In this document: one piece after another, positions 1 to 5,803 of the stretch
Position numbering within the stretch: the first letter of the stretch is position 1
How the letters are laid out: the number at the start of each line of letters is the position of its first letter
NCBI GenBank assembly: GCA_009783365.1
Contig: WRHG01000086.1
Coordinates: 1 to 7,643 of the forward strand
Length of the DNA: 7,643 nt
Origin: Clostridia bacterium
GTDB lineage: Bacteria > Bacillota_A > Clostridia > Christensenellales > Aristaeellaceae
Direction of reading: 5' to 3'
The notes under the pieces: generated by a model
Told to the model about the DNA's origin: nothing
Database searches by the model: none
What the model saw: the letters and a program-made list of their open reading frames with translations, nothing else
Position numbers and translations under genes: made by a program

Positions 1-659
1 AAGATGCGGCTTGCGGACTGATGCGGGGTCTGCGCCGTTTCCGGCGGCTTGGTATCGACAAATATGGCGGTCGCCGTGGTTCCCGGCGTGGCGGAGGAGA
101 TTTTGATGTTGTCGTCCCAGTGTTCATAGCGCAGGGTGAGGGACAGCCCGTTGAGGGCGGCTTTTGTGGCGGCATAGCGCGTTTGGTATGCCATCGGAGA
201 AAAAGCGATGCCTGATATAATGTTGACAATTTGGCCGCCTCCCTGCTTTTTCATGATGGGTATCGCGGCCCGCATGCCGTACAGGGCGCTGTAAAAATTA
301 AGGTCAAAAGCGATCTTCCAATCCTCATTCGTCATGTCGGTAAAAACCCCCGCGAATCCGGCTCCCGCGTTGTTGAACAGCAGATCAAGCCGCCCGCCAA
401 AGCATTCCGCCGATTCGGCAATCAGCCTTTGCACATTCTCTTCCACCGTGACGTTGCACTGCATGCCTATGACGCGGTCGCAATACTGGGCCTTAAGCCT
501 TGCCGCATGCTTCTTCAAGCGATCCGGGTTGATGTCCGCCATCACCACTTTAGCGGCGTTGCTTTCCAGCAGTTCCTCCGCCAGCGCCAGCCCGATGCCG
601 GAGGCCCCTCCTGTGACCACCGCAGTCTTCCCGCTAAAATACTCTCGGTTATATTCCAT
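1..659 (-). CDS. Short-chain dehydrogenase/reductase (SDR), 3' end cut by window edge
   Basis: Classical SDR, predicted to interconvert a hydroxyl and a ketone with a nicotinamide cofactor in the cytoplasm. 219 residues are visible; the family is usually 250-290, so the C-terminal substrate-specificity part lies beyond position 1. The Rossmann glycine motif TGGASGIG is at residues 16-23, and Asp42 at the end of beta-2 favours NAD(H) over NADP(H). NNAG is at 96-99. The catalytic tetrad is complete: Asn121, Ser149, Tyr162 and Lys166 (YAATK). A PG motif follows at 192-193. The start at 659 is set by GGAGAGGAG (668-676) eight bases upstream; the ATG at 664-666 is out of frame and stops after five codons. 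It lies 33 bp downstream of the decarboxylase-fold gene, so it is very likely the last visible gene of that operon. Bile-acid or steroid dehydrogenases of the BaiA type share this architecture, but so do many other SDRs, so no specific substrate is claimed. Confidence 0.93.
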   Translation of the reverse strand, partial: MEYNREYFSGKTAVVTGGASGIGLALAEELLESNAAKVVMADINPDRLKKHAARLKAQYCDRVIGMQCNVTVEENVQRLIAESAECFGGRLDLLFNNAGAGFAGVFTDMTNEDWKIAFDLNFYSALYGMRAAIPIMKKQGGGQIVNIISGIAFSPMAYQTRYAATKAALNGLSLTLRYEHWDDNIKISSATPGTTATAIFVDTKPPETAQTPHQSASRI

Positions 660-692
660 TTTTCATGCTCCTCTCCAATGGTTCAGGCGGGA

Positions 693-1547
693 TCATTTCG
701 TCTCATAGATCTGATGCGACTGGCAAAGAAGGCTCCGGTCATACCGGCCGGCGTAAAGGTACTGCATCGCGTCCAAGGTCACAGCCATATCCTGGGGATA
801 GCGGTAGATGACGGAGACGCCCCGAACCCAGTTGTCGCACTTCGCCCATCCCGCGCCCAAAACGGAGACCACGGGAATATCACCCCACGGATCATCGACG
901 GAGGACGTCAGCTTGACCGTTGCCGCAGCCGGTTCCCAGGCGTGATAGCGGGTGGGGCTGTCATAATAAATGATCTCCATGTCCTTGAAGCCCCCGTCAA
1001 GGCGGTACCGATGGAGGAGGCATCCTCCACCCGTCATGACTCCTCCCGGCGTATTCTGGCAATTTTCCTGTTCCTGACAAAACAAGGGGGAATTATACTT
1101 GCCAATGTCCAGCTCCACATCCACCAGCCGGACGCCGCCTCTTTCGATGCAGCAGTGCCCAACCGTGTCCGTCCGCTCCACCACAATGCGTTCGCATAGC
1201 TTTTTGGGCAACCCGGAGCCTTCACGGCCGGTGAACGCGCCCATCAGGGCGCCCGGTCCGCTCAATTGGAGGTTCAGGAAGTAGAGGCCTACCGTGTCCT
1301 CGCATTTCGCCATGATACCGATTCCGCCCTCCAGATACCAGGGTGCGAATGTGGGTTCGCGGATGTTCACGATGTAAATGTAAAACATGGGATTGTTGGG
1401 ATCCGAGAGTTCCAGCGGAGGCGGCAGCAGCCTTTTCACGCTTGGGTCGGTGATCCCGAACAGGTAGAGGCCCTCTTGGCTGTTCATCGCCCCGTCTTTC
1501 ATGAAACCCGCCAGCTTTTCCTTCGGCACAAAGTAACTGCTTTCCAT
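693..1547 (-). CDS. Acetoacetate decarboxylase-fold protein
   Basis: 284-residue member of the acetoacetate decarboxylase (ADC) superfamily, whose enzymes form a Schiff base between an active-site lysine and a keto substrate. Seen: LPPPLE at residues 41-46 (the typical VPEPLE-like element), LEGGIGI around 72-78, and LPKKL with Lys115 and Lys116. In Clostridium acetobutylicum ADC, Lys115 is the Schiff-base residue and Lys116 lowers its pKa, so the chemistry looks intact. The protein is roughly 40 residues longer than that enzyme, and the family also contains aldolase- or dehydratase-type members, so decarboxylation of acetoacetate itself is not assured. I chose the ATG at 1547 because AAAGGGTG (1554-1561) lies six bases upstream. 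The in-frame ATG at 1595, directly after the upstream gene's TAA, would add 16 residues but has no obvious ribosome binding site. The gene sits between the flavoenzyme and SDR genes, same strand and likely same transcript. It may act on a keto intermediate made by its neighbours. Confidence 0.85.
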   Translation of the reverse strand: MESSYFVPKEKLAGFMKDGAMNSQEGLYLFGITDPSVKRLLPPPLELSDPNNPMFYIYIVNIREPTFAPWYLEGGIGIMAKCEDTVGLYFLNLQLSGPGALMGAFTGREGSGLPKKLCERIVVERTDTVGHCCIERGGVRLVDVELDIGKYNSPLFCQEQENCQNTPGGVMTGGGCLLHRYRLDGGFKDMEIIYYDSPTRYHAWEPAAATVKLTSSVDDPWGDIPVVSVLGAGWAKCDNWVRGVSVIYRYPQDMAVTLDAMQYLYAGRYDRSLLCQSHQIYETK

Positions 1548-1595
1548 TTTTTTCACCCTTTCTGCGATGATAAAGGTACTCGTTGGCACCTTCAT

Positions 1596-3518
1596 TTATA
1601 GTGGCCTGAAAACAAAGGCTTGCGCATGAGCGTCATGAGTAGCCTCCAGGATGCGGCCACACCTGTGAGCATCGCCGATGATTCGGACAGGATCGAAAGC
1701 TGCGCGAAACGCCTCCGTAACCTCCTCCCGGGGCCGCACGCCAACGGCCATAACGACCCAATCGGCCTGGATCTCTATGGACTCGTTATCAGTCAACCTT
1801 GTGAGGATGGCCTTCCCCGGACAAATCTTCACAAGACGGTGCCCGGTCAGTACCCGGGCATGATGCGGAACGATGCGGCTCATCACGTCGTCCACCACGG
1901 ACGGGTACATACCCGGTCCCACCGCATCCAGCATTTCCACCAATGTAACGTTACAGCCCGCGGCGGCGATCATCTCGCCGGTCTCAAGCCCGGTCATGCC
2001 CGAGCCGATGATAGCGACGGCGCCCGATGGCTTGACCTTTCCCATCAGCACATCCTCCGCCGTGCATACGTTTTCGCCGCCAATCCCTTCCACCGGCGGT
2101 TTGAATGGCGAAGCGCCGCACGCCACAAATACGCCGCAGGCGTTAAGGGCGCGAACGCTCTCTATGGCCGCCTTTTCTCCGCAGCGGATTGTAATACCCG
2201 CGTGATTCGCCTGGGCGATCAGCCCGTCGGTGTATTTTGTGATGAGCGTCTTGCCGTACCCCTTGTCCGCCACGTTCAGCGCGCCGCCCAGACGCGCCCC
2301 TTCCTCGAATATCACGGGTGCGAAGTTGCGCGCTTTCAGTACCAGCGCCGCTTCGATGCCGGCGGGACCGCCGCCGACGACGGCCACCGTTTTTCCGCCG
2401 CCGTCCTCGCGAGGGCATGCGTACTCCCGCTCACGGCCCGTAACCGGGTTCACGGCGCATTTGACGCGATGCAACTTGCAGATTTCGTCGAAACAGGCCA
2501 GGCAGCCAATACAGCGGCGAATCTCTTTTTCACGCCCGCCGAACGACTTGTTGCACCATTCCGGATCGGCAAGGTGCCCCCGCGCGACGCCAATCAGATC
2601 GCAAACGCCTTCCCGCAGCAATTGCTCACCGATTTCAGGTTCCTTGATGTTGCACACCGCAATCACCGGAATTGCGACGGCTTTCTTGATCCCTGCGGCC
2701 ATGTGCTTTTTCCAGCCCTGGGCATAGGTGCCCGGCTCAATGCAGCCAAGGGTCATGCAGCTGACGTTGATGACGTCCGCGCCCGCTCGCTCCAGCTCCG
2801 CCGCGACCTTTATGGCCTCGTCGATGGTAATCCCGCCCGGCAACGCTTCTTCCGCGTTGATACGGACAGATACCGGGAAATGCGCGCCGCACTTGCTATG
2901 AATCCCCTTAAGGATTTCCACCGCGAACCGCATGCGGCCTTCAAAGCTTCCTCCGTATGGATCGGTTCGCCGGTTGAATCCAGGGCTTATAAACTGATTG
3001 ATCAGATAGCCGTGAGCGCCGTGGAGCTCCACGCCGTCCGCGCCCGCCATCTGCGCGACGACGGCGCCGGTAATGAATGCTTGTACAAGGGCCTCGCATT
3101 CATCCGTGCTCAGTTCACGGAGATCCCCTTCCGGCTCGTCCGGAAAAAGAGAGGATGTAACGGACTGCACGCCCGTCACCGCGGAGGATGCCATTCTGCC
3201 GGGATGGTGAAGCTGAAAAAAGAGCTTTGTATCGTACTTATGGATCGCGTCCACCAGCCGCTGCAGATCGGGAATATCCTTGAGACCCCGCGCCGCAAGC
3301 TGGCAGGGCTCGCTGCTTCCCGCCCCGTCCGTAACCCGGGTGACCTCGCTGATGATCAGCCCCACGCCGCCCCGCGCCCGCGCTTCATAATAGGCGATGA
3401 TGTCGTCGGATACGCCGCCGCCCGGCGCGGAAAGGTTCACGCCCATGGCCGTCATCACCACCCGGTTGCTCAGTTGAAGACGCCCGATGGATGCCGTGCT
3501 TTTCATCGTGTCAAACAT
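1596..3518 (-). CDS. OYE-like Fe-S/FMN/FAD oxidoreductase (2,4-dienoyl-CoA reductase / BaiCD-BaiH type)
   Basis: A 640-residue three-part flavoprotein. Residues 1-330 form the FMN-binding TIM barrel of the Old Yellow Enzyme family, opening with the typical MFDTxxS...IGxLxLxNRxVMxAM. It holds the active-site segment HGAHGYLINQF (166-176), then RRTDPYGGSFEGRMRF. A cysteine cluster at Cys336, 339, 342, 347 and 354 should bind a [4Fe-4S] centre. Residues 375-640 carry FAD and NAD(P)H folds: VVGGGPAG at 380-387, IIGSGMTGLE at 503-512, and a C-terminal IGDA...GRILEATHDAHA. Relatives (E. coli FadH, clostridial enoate reductases, BaiCD/BaiH) pass hydride from NAD(P)H through FAD, Fe-S and FMN to an activated C=C bond. 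A steroid, enoate or enone substrate is possible but not decidable. The ATG at 3518 is preferred: GGGG (3524-3527) lies five bases upstream and homologues begin at MFD. A TTG at 3554 would add 12 residues. The gene lies 36 bp after the Cys-rich gene and 48 bp before the decarboxylase-fold gene. Confidence 0.92.
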   Translation of the reverse strand: MFDTMKSTASIGRLQLSNRVVMTAMGVNLSAPGGGVSDDIIAYYEARARGGVGLIISEVTRVTDGAGSSEPCQLAARGLKDIPDLQRLVDAIHKYDTKLFFQLHHPGRMASSAVTGVQSVTSSLFPDEPEGDLRELSTDECEALVQAFITGAVVAQMAGADGVELHGAHGYLINQFISPGFNRRTDPYGGSFEGRMRFAVEILKGIHSKCGAHFPVSVRINAEEALPGGITIDEAIKVAAELERAGADVINVSCMTLGCIEPGTYAQGWKKHMAAGIKKAVAIPVIAVCNIKEPEIGEQLLREGVCDLIGVARGHLADPEWCNKSFGGREKEIRRCIGCLACFDEICKLHRVKCAVNPVTGREREYACPREDGGGKTVAVVGGGPAGIEAALVLKARNFAPVIFEEGARLGGALNVADKGYGKTLITKYTDGLIAQANHAGITIRCGEKAAIESVRALNACGVFVACGASPFKPPVEGIGGENVCTAEDVLMGKVKPSGAVAIIGSGMTGLETGEMIAAAGCNVTLVEMLDAVGPGMYPSVVDDVMSRIVPHHARVLTGHRLVKICPGKAILTRLTDNESIEIQADWVVMAVGVRPREEVTEAFRAAFDPVRIIGDAHRCGRILEATHDAHAQAFVFRPL

Positions 3519-3554
3519 GTGATCCCCGCCCCTTCCTCTATGCATTTCATTCAA

Positions 3555-3884
3555 TCATGGATCAAGAGAGCGCGCCGGCCCGCGTCTCCGTTTGTCGCAC
3601 ATGCAAAGGCCGATTGCGTCAGCGGGCTTTTCCAGGTAAAACCAGGCGCAGCCGCTGCAATCGCCGGGGTCCGAATTTTCCGGATCGTCGGACTTCCTAT
3701 CGGGGCAACACTCCTGCACCGCCAAAACAAACGGCCTTCCGTCATCGGTGTACGCCGGGCTTTTTTGAAAATCCGGATAATTGATGAGCTCCTCTCCGAG
3801 TGATTCGTCTAAATACCGATAAAGACGAAACTCACGCCCACCTATGCGGATGATCTTCTCAGGCGTATTCTGATTAGGATCCAA
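3555..3884 (-). CDS. Small Cys-rich hypothetical protein
   Basis: A 109-residue protein of unrecognised family. It starts with TTG, supported by GGGAGAGG about five bases upstream; no ATG occurs in frame before residue 95. The N-terminal half is mixed and charged, with IIRIGGREFRLYRYLDE-like sequence around residues 11-27. The C-terminal half has six cysteines in pairs: Cys59-Cys60, Cys76-x2-Cys79 and Cys94-x-Cys96, followed by a basic tail (KRRRGPAR). The pairing suggests a zinc or iron-sulfur site, but this is inference. No signal peptide or membrane segment is seen, so it is probably cytoplasmic. It is the first gene of the leftward cluster, 36 bp ahead of the Fe-S flavoenzyme, so it may help that enzyme (electron transfer, metal delivery) or be a regulatory accessory. 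Its ribosome binding site is in one arm of a nested inverted repeat. The Cys pattern and clean operon position argue that it is real. Confidence 0.72.
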   Translation of the reverse strand: MDPNQNTPEKIIRIGGREFRLYRYLDESLGEELINYPDFQKSPAYTDDGRPFVLAVQECCPDRKSDDPENSDPGDCSGCAWFYLEKPADAIGLCMCDKRRRGPARSLDP

Positions 3885-3892
3885 ACGAACCT

Positions 3893-3966
3893 CTCCCTTA
3901 AAGGAAAAACCATCCCCTATGGCACTTCATAATGCTATCATAAGGGATGATTCGCGTTTAAGGGAG
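3893..3966. repeat. Nested inverted repeat spanning the first cluster gene's ribosome binding site
   Basis: Perfect 10-bp outer arms CTCCCTTAAA (3893-3902) and TTTAAGGGAG (3957-3966) enclose an inner pair CATCCCCTAT (3911-3920) and ATAAGGGATG (3940-3949), matching at 9 of 10 positions and fully pairable in minus-strand RNA with one G-U. In a minus-strand transcript the 3' outer arm contains the AAGGGAG(AGG) ribosome binding site of the Cys-rich gene at 3884, so folding could mask translation. It could equally be a protein-binding operator. Confidence 0.6.
3904..3949 (-). terminator. Possible intrinsic terminator or attenuator after the regulator gene
   Basis: Read on the minus strand, CATCCCTTAT pairs with ATAGGGGATG (one G-U pair), with an inner GCA/TGC extension closing a loop of about eight bases. 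The hairpin is followed by G and five T residues (3905-3909), then CC. It lies about 50 bp beyond the regulator stop. The T-run is short, so termination may be partial and let some transcription reach the enzyme cluster. The same bases form the inner stem of the nested inverted repeat, so a termination role is only one reading. Confidence 0.45.
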
Positions 3967-3977
3967 TGAGGTTTCGT

Positions 3978-3992
3978 CATGAAAACTTCATG
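3978..3992. promoter_or_regulatory. Perfect 6-3-6 palindrome, candidate regulator binding site
   Basis: CATGAA-AAC-TTCATG is a perfect inverted repeat with a 3-bp centre, just after the regulator's stop and about 95 bp upstream of the first enzyme-cluster gene. On the minus strand, a TATGAT hexamer (3937-3942) resembles a -10 box without a recognisable -35. The palindrome would lie upstream of that -35 region, as expected for a LuxR-type activator site. Sequence and spacing are seen; the binding partner is inferred. On the plus strand it is followed by TTTTT and could be a weak hairpin terminator. Confidence 0.35.
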
Positions 3993-4000
3993 TTTTTGCG

Positions 4001-5185
4001 TTACCAGACATACTTCGCAAGTTTTTGCCTTCGGTTTTTCCCCGATATGAACAGCGTTTCGTATATCACCTGCATTTTGTTATTCAGCGTCCCCAGCGAC
4101 ATGTGAAACTGCTCCGCGATTTTCTTGTGCGGAACGCCGTGCGCCGCGAGCTGCACGATCTGATAATCACGCACGGACAGGATAAGCGTGACGTTACTTT
4201 TTGTAAAGCGGTTATGGAAGACGCACCAGTTTGTAAACGTTCGCTCCCACTGTTTGATTGCCGCGTCGTAGTATTCCGGATACTCCTGCTCCAGGCACTG
4301 CTCCAGCAGACCGCAGAAGGCGGTGGCCGATTCCGCGAACGGGGTAATGAATCCGTGAGGCAAGGCAATTTTCAGGGCATTCTGAAGCCAGCGCTTTGCT
4401 TCATCCATGCGCCCAAGGGAGCAGCAGGCCATGGCGCACAAGGTTCGGAAGTAAATGTCGTGGAACGTGGACCTGGAGGCGCAAAGCTCAAGTGTGGTCT
4501 GCGCCACGGCAAGCATGAATTCATTTTGACCGGAAAACTGGAAATATTTAGCGCGCTTATATGCGGCGTCCGGCTTTGCTTGTGGCATAAGGGCGGAGAA
4601 ATCCCCGTCCTTCAACCAACCCGGTACCATATTGAGCGCGCACGCGCTCACATAAGCCGTAGCGAGCATCAGCTCTGCGAAAGCCGACAAGCCGTCATTG
4701 CTATTCATTTTGACGAAGCGGTTCAAAAACGCCTCCACTTCCAGATAAAAGGGATAATCCCCCGTGCTGATCGCCGCCGCTATCGCTATCGCGCTGGCGC
4801 GTAGCCTTGACGCGTCATCTCCTTCCGTTTTCTGATAACAACGTTTTGTACGCTCAAAGTCGCCTTGAAGATAAGCAATCTCAGCCTCGTAATGCAGCCG
4901 CAGACGTTCCTCGGCGACGGTATCCAGTATCGCGGCGGGGTTATGGCTCGGCATGGGCATGGTAGTGGCCGCCACAATATCGGAAAGGTCTGAAAACAGG
5001 GACTTCGCATGTGGCGGCTTTTTCTCCCGGCGAAGATCGTCCGGCTTTTCCGCATCGGCAGGGATCATCCACGACCTGTAGTATTTTTGGGCATGCGGAA
5101 TCCGGCTGTCGGCCAGGAGACGCTGAACCTGCCTTTGTGTCACGCCCCATTTTTCAGCGGCCTCAGCGGCGGTTATGTATTCCAT
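4001..5185 (-). CDS. Dual-HTH transcriptional regulator (N-terminal excisionase/MerR-like HTH, helical middle, C-terminal LuxR-like HTH)
   Basis: A 394-residue soluble regulator. Residues 2-45 (YITAAEAAEKWGVTQRQVQR..., ending in a WMIPADAEKP strand) look like the winged helix-turn-helix of excisionase or MerR-like domains. Residues about 85-330 are helical, with pairs recalling tetratricopeptide repeats (LHYEAEIAYLQGDFERTKRCY, and CSLGRMDEAKRWLQNALKIA at about 255-274), as in MalT-type sensors. There is no P-loop. Residues 335-394 match a LuxR-type HTH (LSVRDYQIVQLAAHG, then HKKIAEQFHMSLGTL and a final helix), diverged at the usual TVKxH position, here TLNNK. No membrane segments are seen, so it probably senses a cytoplasmic ligand or partner. 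The ATG at 5185 has GGGG (5191-5194) and AAAAGGA (5196-5202) upstream. It is on the same strand as, and directly upstream of, the enzyme cluster, its likely target. The family is common as adjacent regulators of metabolic clusters in gut Clostridia and Coriobacteria; activator versus repressor cannot be read. Confidence 0.85.
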   Translation of the reverse strand: MEYITAAEAAEKWGVTQRQVQRLLADSRIPHAQKYYRSWMIPADAEKPDDLRREKKPPHAKSLFSDLSDIVAATTMPMPSHNPAAILDTVAEERLRLHYEAEIAYLQGDFERTKRCYQKTEGDDASRLRASAIAIAAAISTGDYPFYLEVEAFLNRFVKMNSNDGLSAFAELMLATAYVSACALNMVPGWLKDGDFSALMPQAKPDAAYKRAKYFQFSGQNEFMLAVAQTTLELCASRSTFHDIYFRTLCAMACCSLGRMDEAKRWLQNALKIALPHGFITPFAESATAFCGLLEQCLEQEYPEYYDAAIKQWERTFTNWCVFHNRFTKSNVTLILSVRDYQIVQLAAHGVPHKKIAEQFHMSLGTLNNKMQVIYETLFISGKNRRQKLAKYVW

Positions 5186-5210
5186 TTCAGCCCCATCCTT
5201 TTAGCGCCAT

Positions 5211-5258
5211 ACAACGCTCATTCGTTGTGAACTTGAAACGCGGCCTTTACCGGTTCAC
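5211..5258. repeat. Two adjoining inverted repeats in the regulator leader
   Basis: ACAACG-CTCATT-CGTTGT (5211-5228) is a perfect 6-bp inverted repeat with a 6-base loop. It shares its last bases with a second pair, GTGAAC (5227-5232) and GTTCAC (5253-5258). Both lie between the predicted transcription start (near 5274) and the start codon of the dual-HTH regulator, so they could be leader hairpins or an autoregulatory operator. Because the two share bases they could be mutually exclusive in RNA. Function is inference. Confidence 0.4.
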
Positions 5259-5280
5259 GGTGTCATTACGGCGTGCGATA

Positions 5281-5309
5281 ATTATAGTCTTTCGAGCGAC
5301 ATCTTTCAA
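5281..5309 (-). promoter_or_regulatory. Sigma-A-like promoter of the dual-HTH regulator
   Basis: On the minus strand TTGAAA (5304-5309) and a perfect TATAAT (5281-5286) are separated by exactly 17 bp. The predicted start is near 5274, giving a leader of roughly 90 bases before the ATG at 5185. It is the best promoter match for any minus-strand gene here. Confidence 0.78.
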
Positions 5310-5343
5310 GAAGTAAGAAAATTGGGGAGCGGCCATCGGCCGG

Positions 5344-5361
5344 GTGACGGTGACGGTGACG
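5344..5361 (+). repeat. Triple GTGACG tandem repeat
   Basis: Three consecutive GTGACG hexamers encode (Met/Val)-Thr-Val-Thr-Val-Thr at the start of the methyltransferase remnant. It is a short simple repeat at or near the point where the family homology is lost, so it may mark or result from the rearrangement. Confidence 0.6.
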
Positions 5362-5724
5362 CCAAATGATAAGCTTGTGTTTCAGTTTGAGGATGGTACG
5401 GAGGTACAGAGCGTATCGAACGCAGTATCGGCAGGAAGCTTGCTTGCTTTTGATTATCCCGACGAACATACATACACAAAATCCGCCGGAGAACGCGCCC
5501 AAAAACAAACGGCGCTGGCAGGCGGCGCAGGAGAAAGTATACTGGCCGCGTATTCTTATCATGATATCGATCGCCTGTTGTCCGGTCGGGGATTTCAAAT
5601 TCATGAGCATTTAACGCCTGACAAAATAACAGAACTGTATTTTGAAGGTTACAATACTCGAAATCCCAAACATAGGATGACGGCATTCGACAATGTTAAC
5701 TATTGCCTGGCTGAAAGAAAGTAA
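5344..5724 (+). pseudogene. C-terminal remnant of an LCMT-type SAM-dependent methyltransferase
   Basis: The open frame has 126 codons from a GTG at 5344. From about residue 30 on (GSLLAFDYPDEHTY, AGERAQKQ, YSYHDIDRLLSGRGFQI, HEHLTP, ending MTAFDNVNYCLAERK) it reads like the C-terminal third of the leucine-carboxyl-methyltransferase-like (TIGR00027-type) class I methyltransferases, normally about 260-300 residues. The N-terminal part with the SAM-binding glycine motif is absent: an in-frame TAA lies at 5314-5316, and no matching sequence is seen in the other frames back to 5186. The first 28 or so residues (MTVTVTPNDKLVFQFEDG...) do not look like the family and open on a GTGACG triplication. 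GGGGAG lies about 14 bases upstream, too far for a good ribosome binding site. It is therefore probably a non-functional fragment left by a deletion or rearrangement. A short expressed protein is possible, since the frame is intact to a normal-looking stop. Confidence 0.72.
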
Positions 5725-5733
5725 ATTTCTCTC

Positions 5734-5764
5734 TTGACTTTGACACTGTGGCAAGGCTTATCCT
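5734..5764 (+). promoter_or_regulatory. MerR-type promoter: 19-bp spacer containing the operator dyad
   Basis: TTGACT (5734-5739) and TATCCT (5759-5764) are 19 bp apart, the over-long spacing typical of promoters that MerR-family activators untwist. The spacer carries the dyad TTG-A-CAC-T-GTG-G-CAA (5740-5754), symmetric about 5747 with a single mismatched pair. It lies 40 bp upstream of the MerR gene, so autoregulation of that gene and the overlapping GyrI-like gene is strongly suggested. An alternative constitutive reading is TTGACA (5740-5745) with TGTATT (5764-5769) at 18 bp. Confidence 0.8.
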
Positions 5765-5803
5765 GTATTTACAGCCCGGATTGCTCGCGAAAGGAGGCGC
5801 GCC

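Noticed and set aside
231..1199. A 322-codon plus-strand open frame
   Set aside because: It is antisense to the SDR and ADC-fold genes, spans their junction and shows no recognisable domain.
1548..1595. Longer start for the ADC-fold protein at 1595, directly after the upstream TAA
   Set aside because: No ribosome binding site is visible for 1595, whereas AAAGGGTG fits the ATG at 1547; coupling by re-initiation stays possible.
1620..3803. A 727-codon open frame on the plus strand
   Set aside because: It lies antisense to the flavoenzyme and Cys-rich genes, whose motifs are unmistakable. The translation is low-complexity, rich in Arg, His and Ala, with no family signature.
4025..4804. A 259-codon plus-strand open frame
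   Set aside because: It is the antisense shadow of the dual-HTH regulator and has no coherent domain.
5266..5686. Two minus-strand open frames of 114 and 126 codons
   Set aside because: They are antisense to the methyltransferase remnant and overlap the regulator promoter, with no family resemblance.
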